A stretch of 15,991 nt of DNA from an uncultured Clostridia bacterium (GTDB taxonomy: Bacteria; Bacillota; Clostridia; HGM11327). How positions within the stretch are numbered: position 1 is the stretch's first letter; the number at the start of each line of letters is the position of its first letter. The notes beneath the pieces were generated by a model. It was not told where the DNA came from, ran no database searches, and saw only the letters and a program-made list of their open reading frames with translations. Location: contig CAJLXE010000011.1 of NCBI GenBank assembly GCA_905210525.1, positions 1 to 15,991 on the forward strand, read 5' to 3'. This document shows, piece after piece, positions 8,339 to 15,483 of this stretch. Made by a program: the position numbers and the translations under genes.

Positions 8339-9823
8339 TTACAGCTTGAACCGTAAAATTGTTTCCTTTATTACGTCACGGTCGCTGAACGGGTATTTTA
8401 TTTTTCCGAATTGTTGGTACGTTTCGTGTCCTTTACCCATTATTATTACAGTGTCTCCGCTTGCGGCGCACTTTATGGCGTGTTCTATTGCTTTTTTTCT
8501 GTTTATTATTATATTATACATACACTGCATATCGTCAAGCTCTTTGGCTGTTTCGTATGCAATGGTAATTTCGTTTTCACTTCTCGGATTATCCGATGTA
8601 ATGACGGTGTAGTCTGCCATGCGTGCGGAAATTTTTCCCATTTCACTTCTTTTGGCTTTGTCTCTGTCACCGCCGCATCCGAATACGGATATTATTTTCC
8701 CTGCTGTAAATTCCTTGGCTGTGCACAGAACGTTTTTTATCCCGTCGGGAGTATGCGCATAATCAAGAATTATATTTATACCGCTGTGATTTGCGACAGC
8801 TTCAAATCTACCCGGAACGGGCGGCATTTCGGATATTGCACTGCATACGTTTTCGGGTGCAAATCCGTATTCTATGCAGAGCGCCGCAGCCGCAAGCGCG
8901 TTATATACCGAGAAAAGACCGGGTGTTTTAAGCGTAACCGTATATTTCCCATTGCCGCGTACAGCAAATGAAAATTCGGTTTTACCCGGAAAATTTATTA
9001 TACCCGATGCGAAATAGTCCGCGTTCGGATCTTTTAAGGAATATGTCACGGCACGGCAGGGAAGAGCTTTGGCTATTTGCTTTCCGTAAGTGTCGTCCGT
9101 ATTGATTATTCCGCATTCGCATTGTAAAAAAAGCTTTTCTTTTGCTTTTTTATATTCTTCCATTGTTTTGTGGAAGTCAAGATGATCTTCTGTAAGGTTG
9201 GTGAATATTCCGAAACGGAATTTCAGACCGTACACTCTTTTCAGCTCAAGCGCATGGGAGGAGACCTCCATTGCGACTGCTTTTATATTATTTTCGGAAT
9301 ATTCGGAAAATATTTCAAAAAGTCCGAGTATATCCGGTGTTGTGCGTTCTGTGGCGATATTACCGCCCGGTGATATTCCTCCGAGCGTGCCGATTATGCC
9401 TGTTTTTATACCAAGCGAATTAAATGCCCACGATATGTAATGGGTTACGGATGTTTTGCCGTTTGTTCCGGTAACTCCGAATAAATCCATATTATCGTCA
9501 ACACAGCCGAAAAACTGTTTTGCAATGAGTGCAAAAGCTTTTCTGACGTCTTTTACCTGTATTACATAAGCCGTCGTACTCAATGAAGCGCATAAATCAT
9601 CATCTGCTTCGGTAAGTATTGCTACGGCTCCGTTTGCGGCAGCTTCCTGTATGAAAGCGACTCCGTTGTTTTTATAACCGGGTATTGCCGCGAACAGAAA
9701 ACCGTTTCTTACGTTTCTTGAATCGCTTGCAATACCCTCTATATTTATATTTTTTATATCTTGGGGATAAAGCGCATACTCGGTTTGAGCGAGCGACGAC
9801 TGTATCAAATCAAAGAAAAACAT
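8339..9823 (-). CDS. murE: MurE, UDP-MurNAc-dipeptide:meso-diaminopimelate ligase
   Basis: MurE adds the third residue of the stem peptide to UDP-MurNAc-L-Ala-D-Glu with ATP. The 494 residues include SDSRNVRNGFLFAAIPG (33-49), the P-loop GVTGTNGKTS (116-125), TTPDILGL (161-168), EVSSHALEL, a probable carbamylated lysine K228 in YKKAKEKLF, and GCGGDRDKAKR (382-392). The motif at 411-414 is DNPR, which in characterised MurE enzymes recognises meso-diaminopimelate; lysine-adding enzymes differ here. A meso-DAP wall is therefore predicted. The ATG is preceded by GGAGG at 6 nt, one of the strongest ribosome sites in the cluster. The gene lies 74 nt after the transpeptidase gene and 61 nt before murF. 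Confidence 0.97.
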   Translation of the reverse strand: MFFFDLIQSSLAQTEYALYPQDIKNINIEGIASDSRNVRNGFLFAAIPGYKNNGVAFIQEAAANGAVAILTEADDDLCASLSTTAYVIQVKDVRKAFALIAKQFFGCVDDNMDLFGVTGTNGKTSVTHYISWAFNSLGIKTGIIGTLGGISPGGNIATERTTPDILGLFEIFSEYSENNIKAVAMEVSSHALELKRVYGLKFRFGIFTNLTEDHLDFHKTMEEYKKAKEKLFLQCECGIINTDDTYGKQIAKALPCRAVTYSLKDPNADYFASGIINFPGKTEFSFAVRGNGKYTVTLKTPGLFSVYNALAAAALCIEYGFAPENVCSAISEMPPVPGRFEAVANHSGINIILDYAHTPDGIKNVLCTAKEFTAGKIISVFGCGGDRDKAKRSEMGKISARMADYTVITSDNPRSENEITIAYETAKELDDMQCMYNIIINRKKAIEHAIKCAASGDTVIIMGKGHETYQQFGKIKYPFSDRDVIKETILRFKL

Positions 9824-9897
9824 TGTATGCCTCCGTAAATAATTATTTTATTCCATAAGCAAGTTTTTCTTTTGTATCCGGCAGTCGGCATATACGT

Positions 9898-12033
9898 TTA
9901 TGCTGAGCCGTCCGTGAAATATCCGGTTATGACAGTGCCTGCTTCCACAAATGTACCGGCAACTATACTCTGATCCGAAGCATATTTGCCTTTTCCCGAA
10001 ATTTCCAGCTTAAGTCCTTTGGCTAACAATATGCGGTTGGCTTCAAGTATTGTCATGCCTTCTATATCCGGCACTTTTATCAGCGATGTATCGATGGTTC
10101 TTTGCGCAAGAGTGATAGTGATAACCGTGTTCTTTGAAACTTTTGTCCAAGGTGCTATGCTCTGAGAAATAACTACATTTCCGGAGCCTTCAATCATTAC
10201 TTTGAACTGCTTTGCTTCAAGCTGGAGCACAGCGTCTTCAAGCTCAAGACCTGTAACTTTCGGCGTGTAAACGTTGGTTTTAGGTGTTTCGGTGGGTTCT
10301 ATTTCAAGGTAAGCAAACGCTTTTTCGAGAAATTTACCTACGGTCGGTGCTGCAACTACGCTTCCGTAAGATATGCCCTTAGGATTGTTTACTATGAAGA
10401 GTACCGAAATCTTGGGGTCGTCATACGGACCGAACGCTACGAAGGATGCCATATCGACGCCTACGGCTATATGACCGTTTTCGTCATATGTCTGAGATGT
10501 ACCTGTTTTGCCGCCGATGAGATAACCGTCTACGGATGCGCTTTTACCGTTACCGTTTGTTACGCATATTTTGAGCGCTTCACGCAGTATGTCGCTTGTT
10601 TTTTTGGATATTACCTGTCGTCTTACAAGCGAAGGCGTGGTGTACAATATTTCGGAAGACTGAGTGCCGTCATCGTTTTCTATTGTTCGGCTTATGTTTT
10701 TGAGCAGATACGGCCGCATAAGATTACCGCCGTTTATAACTGTATTGAAAGCGGTGAGCAGCTGTATGGGAGTGGTTGCTATTGCCTGACCGAAGCACAT
10801 TGTGAGCCAGTCGGCGTGTATGGCATTCTCTTTTTTGATGATTATACCGGATTCTTCTCCCGCAATATCTACGCCTGTTTTTTCGCCGAATCCGAATTTG
10901 TATATATATTCATATACAAGATCTTTCCCTAATTTTTCGCCGATGTCCATAAAAACAGGGTTACATGAAGTATTCAGACCGGTTTGGGTTGTCTGAGCGC
11001 CGTGACCGTTCCTGTGACTGCAATGGATTTTGGAGCCGTCAACTATTCTGTATCCGGGACAATAGAATGAATCGTTCATTGTTACAACGCCTTCTTCTAT
11101 TGCGGCGGCAAGTATCATGGGCTTGAACGTTGAACCGGGATCGTAGTTCATATGGCAGGTCATGTTTTTTGTCAAAGCCTGCATCTCATCAAGAGTAAGG
11201 TTACGCGGCGGCTCGTTGGGATCGTAATCCGGCAGATTGACCATTGCATAAATTTCACCCGTTGACGGATTTGTAGCAATGGCATATACGCCGTCTGCCT
11301 GAAATTGCTGCAGACATTCCTGACCGAATTGCTGCAGATAAGACTGCAGTGTTGCATCAAGAGTAAGGGTTATGTTGCTTCCGTTCTGCGCTTCAACGTA
11401 TATTTCTTTTCCGTAAGGTATTTCTTTACCTGTATTATCTGTTTCACGCAGAATCGTTCCGGGTTCGCCTATCAAAGAACTGTTGTAGTAAAGCTCTACA
11501 CCTTCCTGTCCCGAATGTCCCGTCGGATCGGCATATTTCATTGTAAAACCGAGCACCTGGGAGGCAAGGTTGTTATACGGATAAACTCTTGCCGGTTCGT
11601 CTATAAGATCAAGCCCTTTTATGCTGAGGTTTTTTATCTGCTGTGCCTGTTCGTCGGAAAGAAGTCTTTTGATCCATACTATTGCCTGAGACTTGTTGTT
11701 GAGCTTTTTGGCGATTTCCTCCGTCGTCATGTTTAATACGGGGGAGAGCATCATTGCAACCGCTTCGCCATCGTTTATGTCGTTCGGCGTTGCCTGCAAT
11801 GAGTATCTTGTTACGGATACGGCGAGTACGAGACCGTTTGTGTCGTATATTGTTCCGCGCTTGGGATAAACGCCGAGTTCACGGGTCCATTGTCCTATGG
11901 CTTTATCTTTCAGCTCATCTCCCCAGGAAAATTGTATATATGCAAGGCGAACTGTTATTGCGGTAAAGAATATGCAGAATACAACCAAAAGAGATATGGA
12001 ACGCTTTTTAATTGTGTTATTTGCTTGATTCAA
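9898..12033 (-). CDS. ftsI: Class B penicillin-binding protein with two PASTA domains (FtsI/PbpB/SpoVD type)
   Basis: This is a membrane-anchored D,D-transpeptidase that crosslinks septal peptidoglycan and pairs with FtsW in the divisome. It has a basic N-terminus, one membrane segment (about 12-33) and a dimerisation (pedestal) domain starting around RELGVYPKRGTIYD (51-64). The transpeptidase domain has the SxxK motif S301-T-F-K304, the SxN motif S356-C-N358 and KTGT (509-512). Two C-terminal PASTA domains follow (about 587-643 and 651-707). Length 711 is typical for the PASTA-bearing class. The start is TTG at 12033-12031, supported by AAGGAG (12042-12047) 8 nt upstream. In Bacillus the paralogues PbpB (division) and SpoVD (spore cortex) share this layout. 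Only one copy is present here and its dcw position points to division, but a sporulation role cannot be excluded. Confidence 0.94.
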   Translation of the reverse strand: MNQANNTIKKRSISLLVVFCIFFTAITVRLAYIQFSWGDELKDKAIGQWTRELGVYPKRGTIYDTNGLVLAVSVTRYSLQATPNDINDGEAVAMMLSPVLNMTTEEIAKKLNNKSQAIVWIKRLLSDEQAQQIKNLSIKGLDLIDEPARVYPYNNLASQVLGFTMKYADPTGHSGQEGVELYYNSSLIGEPGTILRETDNTGKEIPYGKEIYVEAQNGSNITLTLDATLQSYLQQFGQECLQQFQADGVYAIATNPSTGEIYAMVNLPDYDPNEPPRNLTLDEMQALTKNMTCHMNYDPGSTFKPMILAAAIEEGVVTMNDSFYCPGYRIVDGSKIHCSHRNGHGAQTTQTGLNTSCNPVFMDIGEKLGKDLVYEYIYKFGFGEKTGVDIAGEESGIIIKKENAIHADWLTMCFGQAIATTPIQLLTAFNTVINGGNLMRPYLLKNISRTIENDDGTQSSEILYTTPSLVRRQVISKKTSDILREALKICVTNGNGKSASVDGYLIGGKTGTSQTYDENGHIAVGVDMASFVAFGPYDDPKISVLFIVNNPKGISYGSVVAAPTVGKFLEKAFAYLEIEPTETPKTNVYTPKVTGLELEDAVLQLEAKQFKVMIEGSGNVVISQSIAPWTKVSKNTVITITLAQRTIDTSLIKVPDIEGMTILEANRILLAKGLKLEISGKGKYASDQSIVAGTFVEAGTVITGYFTDGSA

Positions 12034-12128
12034 TAATTTTACTCCTTATTTATATTATTGCATTTATTGATTTTCAAGGAACGCTTTAATTTGTTTTATG
12101 CAAGGATTTAAAAAAGTGAACAGCATAA

Positions 12129-12157
12129 TTTATACCATTCACTCTCCATAAAATCAA
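12129..12157 (-). promoter_or_regulatory. Candidate sigma-A promoter for the transpeptidase gene
   Basis: On the minus strand a TTGATT -35 (12157-12152) and a TATAAA -10 (12134-12129) are separated by 17 bp. The start of transcription would fall near 12122, giving a leader of about 90 nt before the TTG start. It lies in the 192-nt gap between the ftsL-like gene and the transpeptidase gene, the longest gap within the operon, so an internal promoter is plausible. Both boxes depart from consensus, so this is a prediction only. Confidence 0.45.
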
Positions 12158-12168
12158 TGATGTAATTT

Positions 12169-12214
12169 CATATGCAATATAATGTATTCAGCAGTATGCA
12201 TATGGAGAACTGCT
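12169..12214. repeat. Overlapping inverted repeats between ftsL and ftsI
   Basis: CATATGCA (12169-12176) and TGCATATG (12197-12204) are an 8-bp perfect inverted repeat with a 20-nt loop. A second one, AGCAGT (12190-12195) and ACTGCT (12209-12214), interleaves with it, so only one can form at a time in RNA. They sit just after the ftsL-like stop codon and upstream of the candidate ftsI promoter. No U-run follows. An operator or alternative RNA structure is possible; chance pairing in AT-rich DNA is also possible. Confidence 0.35.
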
Positions 12215-12225
12215 AACTTCGAAAT

Positions 12226-12687
12226 TCACTCCAATTCAATTACCTGACCGTCTTCGGGAGCGTGCATTCCGTATTGCTCTGCACGTTTTCTTATGGCGGA
12301 AATGTCTATTGAACCGTTATATCGGGTATACAGATAATCACGTTCAACATACAGATCGTCTATATTTTTCTTCAGATCGGTAATGGTGTTTTTTTGCTGT
12401 TGGATAGAAACCTCTCTTGAAAGGAGAAAAAAAGCGCATAATGCAACCACAACTATGCCTACTACGGTCAGAACGGATGAAAACGTATAGTTTGGTCTGC
12501 GGATTTTAGGTTTAGGAGAGGGCTTTGGCTTTTGTTCTGTTTCGGGTGAATCGTTCGGCTTTTGTTCGGGCTGCTGGATTTGCGGCGCAGCGCTTCCGGG
12601 AATATATTCATTTCGCGGAGACGGCGCAATTACAGTGCTTGATTCGGCTTTGGATTCTTCCGCCTTTTTTTTCAATTCGTCGTCCAT
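12226..12687 (-). CDS. ftsL: FtsL-like septum protein (single membrane segment plus coiled coil)
   Basis: This 153-residue bitopic protein has the FtsL/DivIC-family layout. A long, charged and proline-rich cytoplasmic N-terminus (1-66, with EQKPKPSPKPKIRRP) is followed by one membrane segment (about 70-90) and an extracellular coiled coil (about 92-120, REVSIQQQKNTITDLKKNIDDLYVERDYL). The tail DISAIRKRAEQYGMHAPEDGQVIEL (about 128-152) resembles the conserved end of FtsL proteins. FtsL acts in the FtsQ-FtsL-FtsB subcomplex that activates FtsW and FtsI. Primary sequence is poorly conserved in this family, so the name rests on topology and on its place between rsmH and the transpeptidase gene. 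The proline-rich N-terminus is longer than in Escherichia coli FtsL. AAAGGA lies about 13 nt before the ATG. The gene follows rsmH by 27 nt. Confidence 0.82.
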   Translation of the reverse strand: MDDELKKKAEESKAESSTVIAPSPRNEYIPGSAAPQIQQPEQKPNDSPETEQKPKPSPKPKIRRPNYTFSSVLTVVGIVVVALCAFFLLSREVSIQQQKNTITDLKKNIDDLYVERDYLYTRYNGSIDISAIRKRAEQYGMHAPEDGQVIELE

Positions 12688-12714
12688 ATTGCTGTTTATT
12701 TCCTTTCTGTAAAA

Positions 12715-13671
12715 TTATATTATGCCATTCCGTTTTGCGGTAACGGGCAACTTTTCGCAAACTCTGAGCTCGGCGCTTCTTGAACGGGGATTTTCTTTAA
12801 GCTCTTCGTCGGATGCGGTTATAGGCTTTTTAGTGAGCATTTTAACTTCCCTGACCTTGTTGCAAGTGCATATCAAAGATTGCTTCGGACATACACAATC
12901 AAGTTCAAGGTATTTCATAGTGGTTTTGACGGCACGCGCTTCCAAAGAATGGAAGGATATTATTGCAAGCCGTCCTGTGGGATTCAGCAGCGAAACTGCG
13001 TCTTTTATTGTGTTTTCGAGAGGCTCAAGCTCGTTGTTTACATATATTCTTATTGCCTGATATGTTCTTTTTGAGGGGTGAGGTCCTTCTCTGCGAAATT
13101 TTGCCGGTATTGCCGCTTCTATTGCTTTATTCAGTTCAAACGTGGTGTTTATCGGTCTGTTCTTGACTATAAACTCCGCGATTCTCCGTGAAAATTTATC
13201 TTCACCGTATTCCCAGATTATTTTACTCAATTCCTCAACGCTCATATTGTTTACAACGTCATACGCCGTAAGCGTCTGCTGTGTATCCATTCTCATATCA
13301 AGAGCACAGTCGTGCATATATGAAAAACCTCTTTCGGTATTATCAAGCTGATATGACGAAACACCGAGATCAAGCAAAATTGCGTCTACGTGTTCTATGC
13401 CGAGGTTTGCACAGACGTTCTTCATTTCGGAATAGTTTGCTTTTACGGGAATGAATGCATCGTTCCCGGCGAATTTCTTTTTGCAGAATTCAAGTGCATC
13501 GCTGTCCCTGTCTATGCCTATAAGCTTTCCGGTTTTACCTATGCGGTTGAGAATTTCGGCAGAATGTCCGCCGCCGCCTAAGGTTCCGTCTATAACGGTC
13601 ATTCCCTCGGTGAGCGCAAGCATATCGATGACTTCATTGAGAAGTACGGGTTTATGTGAAAATTCAAACAT
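12715..13671 (-). CDS. rsmH: RsmH (MraW), 16S rRNA C1402 N4-methyltransferase
   Basis: RsmH uses S-adenosylmethionine to methylate N4 of C1402 in the decoding centre of 16S rRNA and is a standard member of dcw clusters. The 318-residue protein starts with the family pattern FSHKPVLLNEVIDML. It then has the SAM-binding loop DGTLGGGGHS (28-37), DRDSDAL, DLGVSSYQLD (101-110), ERGFS (113-117) and LDMRMD (124-129). The C-terminal part has FHSLEARAVK, a CxCnCxC-like cluster (CVCPKQSLICTC) and the NPRSRSAELRV tail. All are typical. The ATG at 13671 has only a weak GAAAG upstream. It follows mraZ after an 80-nt gap without an obvious terminator. Confidence 0.97.
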   Translation of the reverse strand: MFEFSHKPVLLNEVIDMLALTEGMTVIDGTLGGGGHSAEILNRIGKTGKLIGIDRDSDALEFCKKKFAGNDAFIPVKANYSEMKNVCANLGIEHVDAILLDLGVSSYQLDNTERGFSYMHDCALDMRMDTQQTLTAYDVVNNMSVEELSKIIWEYGEDKFSRRIAEFIVKNRPINTTFELNKAIEAAIPAKFRREGPHPSKRTYQAIRIYVNNELEPLENTIKDAVSLLNPTGRLAIISFHSLEARAVKTTMKYLELDCVCPKQSLICTCNKVREVKMLTKKPITASDEELKENPRSRSAELRVCEKLPVTAKRNGII

Positions 13672-13751
13672 ATAATTTTACTTTCTTTTTATACTGCCCT
13701 CTTGGGGAATAATGTGTAATGTTGTTTATATTATGTAAGGAGGATATTATG

Positions 13752-14186
13752 TCAGATACCGTATTCTGCCATCTTTTCAAGCACATGACTTGTTTTATCG
13801 GAAGATTCCCCGGAAATGTATTCTTCATACTGTTTTTGCGCCCATACTTCAAGCTTATCGAATACGCCTATTATTACGACGTCCTTTTCGATTTTTGCAT
13901 GATTTACGAGTATCTGGGGAAGAACGAGTCTGCCTGATTTATCAAGTTCGCAAAGAACCGCGTTGCCGAAAAAGCTGCGTCTGAATTCACGGGACTCAAA
14001 AGATGTTTCCGGTACGGACATTACTTTTTGTGCCAATGCGGTGAATGTTTCGTTCGACATTATGAACAGATTGTTGTCATATCCGATGGTTACGTAAACA
14101 GAATCGCCTATTTCGGCGCGATATGATTGAGGAATTATAATTCTGTTTTTGGAATCCATTGAATGGAACGACTTACCGCACAGCAT
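13752..14186 (-). CDS. mraZ: MraZ, DNA-binding regulator of the dcw cluster
   Basis: MraZ is a ring-forming, AbrB-like transcription factor that in studied bacteria binds repeats in its own promoter and controls the dcw operon. The 144-residue protein has the two expected DxxxR motifs, DSKNR (11-15) and DKSGR (82-86), each followed by a hydrophobic-Pro strand (IIIP, LVLP), in two tandem AbrB-like halves. The ATG at 14186 has AAGGAG 8 nt upstream (14195-14200). It is the first gene of the minus-strand cluster. Two pairs of 10-bp-spaced AAAGTGG-like boxes lie directly upstream, the first pair overlapping the promoter, so autoregulation is likely (inference). Confidence 0.96.
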   Translation of the reverse strand: MLCGKSFHSMDSKNRIIIPQSYRAEIGDSVYVTIGYDNNLFIMSNETFTALAQKVMSVPETSFESREFRRSFFGNAVLCELDKSGRLVLPQILVNHAKIEKDVVIIGVFDKLEVWAQKQYEEYISGESSDKTSHVLEKMAEYGI

Positions 14187-14215
14187 ACCTTTTTCTCCTT
14201 ATAATAATTAATATA

Positions 14216-14244
14216 ATTATATCACCACTTTGCTCCACTTTCAA
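14216..14244 (-). promoter_or_regulatory. mraZ/dcw promoter (near-consensus sigma-A, extended -10)
   Basis: On the minus strand TTGAAA (14244-14239) and TATAAT (14221-14216) are separated by exactly 17 bp, and a TG one base before the -10 makes it an extended -10 element. Transcription would start near 14209, giving a leader of only about 20 nt that contains the mraZ AAGGAG. The match to sigma-A consensus is strong, and it is probably the main promoter of the whole cluster. Confidence 0.85.
14225..14241 (-). promoter_or_regulatory. Proximal MraZ box pair over the promoter spacer
   Basis: Two identical AAAGTGG boxes on the minus strand (14231-14225 and 14241-14235) are separated by 3 nt, a 10-bp period equal to one helical turn. 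The outer box overlaps the -35 hexamer and the inner one fills the spacer. MraZ sites described in other bacteria are short direct repeats with 10-bp period (TGGGN in Escherichia coli, AAAGTGK in mollicutes), and this matches the latter. Binding here should block RNA polymerase, so autorepression is the simplest inference. Confidence 0.75.
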
Positions 14245-14275
14245 GTTTAAATCTTCGATTTTTTTAAAAATTTTA

Positions 14276-14292
14276 CCACTTTATGCCACGTT
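14276..14292 (-). promoter_or_regulatory. Distal MraZ box pair
   Basis: AAAGTGG (14282-14276) and AACGTGG (14292-14286) on the minus strand repeat the 7-3-7 layout of the proximal pair. They start 41 bp upstream of it, about four helical turns, so both pairs could lie on the same DNA face. They also lie between a weak TTTATT and a TAAAAT 17 bp apart, a possible second, weaker promoter. Confidence 0.55.
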
Positions 14293-14387
14293 AATAAATT
14301 GTTTACAAATATGCGACGATTTTGAAGTCAATGCGTATCAATACAGTGACACAGCGGATTCGGATACAGAATGATATCCGTTTCCTC

Positions 14388-14416
14388 TTGCAATTTTACA
14401 GATAATAAATTATAAT
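14388..14416 (+). promoter_or_regulatory. Promoter for the FMN-protein/phosphatase pair
   Basis: TTGCAA (14388-14393) and TATAAT (14411-14416) are 17 bp apart on the plus strand, a good sigma-A match. Transcription would begin near 14423, leaving a leader of about 98 nt before the ATG at 14521. An inverted repeat, CGGATA/TATCCG, ends 7 nt before the -35 and might be an operator. A lone AAAGTGA at 14421-14427 resembles half of an MraZ site but has no 10-bp partner. Confidence 0.7.
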
Positions 14417-14520
14417 GTATAAAGTGAGAGAACGCATGGATGATGTTAGTTTCGTAATAAGAATTGGGAGCTTGAAATTAAATATAATTTATAAATACAT
14501 TTAACAGAAGGGAATAAGAT

Positions 14521-14913
14521 ATGAAAAGAGTGTATGATTTTTTGAAAAAGGCACAAATATACTATCTTGCAACAGTTGACGGTGACAGACCGAGAGTTCG
14601 GCCGTTCGGGACAGTGAATGAGTTTGAAGGAAAACTCTATATTCAGACGGGCAAAACTAAGTCTGTCAGCCGACAGATTGCAGTGAATCCAAAAGTCGAA
14701 ATTTGTGCGTTTTGTGACGGAGAATGGATCCGCATTGAGTGTGAGCTTGCGGAAGATGATCGTGTTGAGGCGAGGAAAGCTATGCTGGATGCGTATCCGG
14801 AACTTCGCGCGATGTATGACGAGAACGATGGCAATACACAAGTGTTTTACATGAAAAATGCTGTTGCAACCATCAGTTCATTTACGGGTGCGCCCATAGC
14901 GATAAAGTTCTGA
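14521..14913 (+). CDS. Pyridoxamine 5'-phosphate oxidase-family (FMN-binding split-barrel) protein
   Basis: This 130-residue protein belongs to the PNPOx-like split beta-barrel superfamily, whose members bind FMN or related flavins as dimers. The N-terminal pattern VYDFLKKAQIYYLATVDGDR, then PRVRPFGTV, the strand KLYIQTGKTKSVSRQI, NPKVEICAF, and the helix DDRVEARKAMLDAYPELRAMY match short family members frequent in anaerobic Bacillota. It is much shorter than true PdxH and lacks its C-terminal region, so a pyridoxal phosphate role is unlikely; the substrate is unknown. No membrane segment is visible. AAGGGA lies about 7 nt before the ATG. It is the first gene of a two-gene unit with the phosphatase, 4 nt apart. 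Confidence 0.85.
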   Translation: MKRVYDFLKKAQIYYLATVDGDRPRVRPFGTVNEFEGKLYIQTGKTKSVSRQIAVNPKVEICAFCDGEWIRIECELAEDDRVEARKAMLDAYPELRAMYDENDGNTQVFYMKNAVATISSFTGAPIAIKF

Positions 14914-14917
14914 TTGT

Positions 14918-15388
14918 ATGAAAATAATGTTTGTTTGTCACGGCAATATTTGCCGTAGTCCGATGGCGGAGTTTATATTCAAAGATATTATACGTCAACA
15001 AGGTATGGAAGAACGGTTTGAGGTTGCTTCTTCAGCTACAAGCGCGGAAGAAATTCTAAACGGTGTAGGAAACACGGTTTATCCGCCGGCAAAAGCGGAA
15101 CTTGCAAAACACGGGTTGTCATGCGGTGACAAGCGTGCCGTTCAGCTTCAAAAGAGTGATTATGACAAATACGATTTGTTTATCGGCATGGATAGTGCCA
15201 ATATCCGAAATATGCTCAGAATTTTCGGCGGTGACCCTGGCGGAAAGGTGCGCAAGCTGATGAATTTTGCCGGCTGTGACGGCGATGTTGCCGATCCGTG
15301 GTATTCCGGACGCTTTGATGTGGCATATCGTGATATTTTGGCGGGATGTACAGCACTTTTTAATACTGTGACTGAAAATGACCCATAA
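14918..15388 (+). CDS. Low-molecular-weight protein-tyrosine-phosphatase
   Basis: This 156-residue cytoplasmic phosphatase has the LMW-PTP active-site loop at the N-terminus: C7-H-G-N-I-C12-R13-S14, matching CX5R with C7 as the nucleophile and R13 as the phosphate-binding arginine. The second conserved cysteine, C12, is also present. The general acid D126 lies in DPWYSG (126-131). Length and motif positions are normal and nothing is missing. Family members remove phosphate from tyrosine or arginine of proteins (Wzb, YwlE types); which applies here is not visible, as no tyrosine or arginine kinase gene is nearby. The start has no clear Shine-Dalgarno and follows the previous stop codon by 4 nt, so translation is probably coupled. 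Confidence 0.93.
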   Translation: MKIMFVCHGNICRSPMAEFIFKDIIRQQGMEERFEVASSATSAEEILNGVGNTVYPPAKAELAKHGLSCGDKRAVQLQKSDYDKYDLFIGMDSANIRNMLRIFGGDPGGKVRKLMNFAGCDGDVADPWYSGRFDVAYRDILAGCTALFNTVTENDP

Positions 15389-15422
15389 AGCAAATAACCG
15401 AATAATCTTTAAATAAAATCGG

Positions 15423-15454
15423 ATTTTACTCGGCATACCGATGAAGCTTGCGGC
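15423..15454 (-). repeat. Possible decayed CRISPR repeat left of the array
   Basis: This 32-nt stretch can be aligned by eye with the 33-nt repeat. On the plus strand it keeps the ATTT start, ACTC, GCA, CCG, TGA and the TGCG-C end, but it needs several mismatches and small gaps. It lies 61 bp before the first clear repeat, close to the array period of 66-70 bp. Decay at this end would fit the leader-distal end of a minus-strand array. The alignment is loose and may be chance. Confidence 0.25.
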
Positions 15455-15483
15455 TTTGAAGCGAGTGACCTTTTCTCTGTAAC

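Larger units (their letters stand above)
14187..14520. other. Divergent intergenic control region between mraZ and the FMN-protein gene
   Basis: This 334-nt AT-rich stretch separates two divergently transcribed units. It holds the minus-strand mraZ promoter with two MraZ box pairs, a plus-strand promoter at 14388-14416, and a 6-bp inverted repeat CGGATA/TATCCG (14361-14366 and 14375-14380) just upstream of that promoter. A possible 22-codon leader frame (14436-14504, starting MDDVSF) has only a weak GAGAG ribosome site and is not called as a gene. No RNA gene or terminator is apparent. Confidence 0.8.

Noticed and set aside
13698..13715. Short CCC/GGG hairpin between mraZ and rsmH as a terminator
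   Set aside because: The stem is only three to four pairs and no U-run follows in the transcribed direction.
13735..13937. Plus-strand AAGGAGG followed by ATG (13749) opening a frame of about 60 codons
   Set aside because: The frame is antisense to mraZ for almost its whole length and shows no recognisable protein pattern. The purine-rich site is probably a coincidence of the mraZ-rsmH gap.
14436..14504. 22-codon frame in the leader of the FMN-protein gene
   Set aside because: The ribosome site is weak (GAGAG), the composition is that of AT-rich noncoding DNA, and there is no run of a single amino acid typical of attenuator peptides.
14446..14841. 131-codon minus-strand frame over the FMN-protein gene
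   Set aside because: It is the antisense shadow of a well-supported gene and has no family features.
15412..15442. Terminator after the phosphatase gene
   Set aside because: Only very short stems are present (AAAAT/ATTTT and TCGG/CCGA) without a U-run, so no terminator can be supported.
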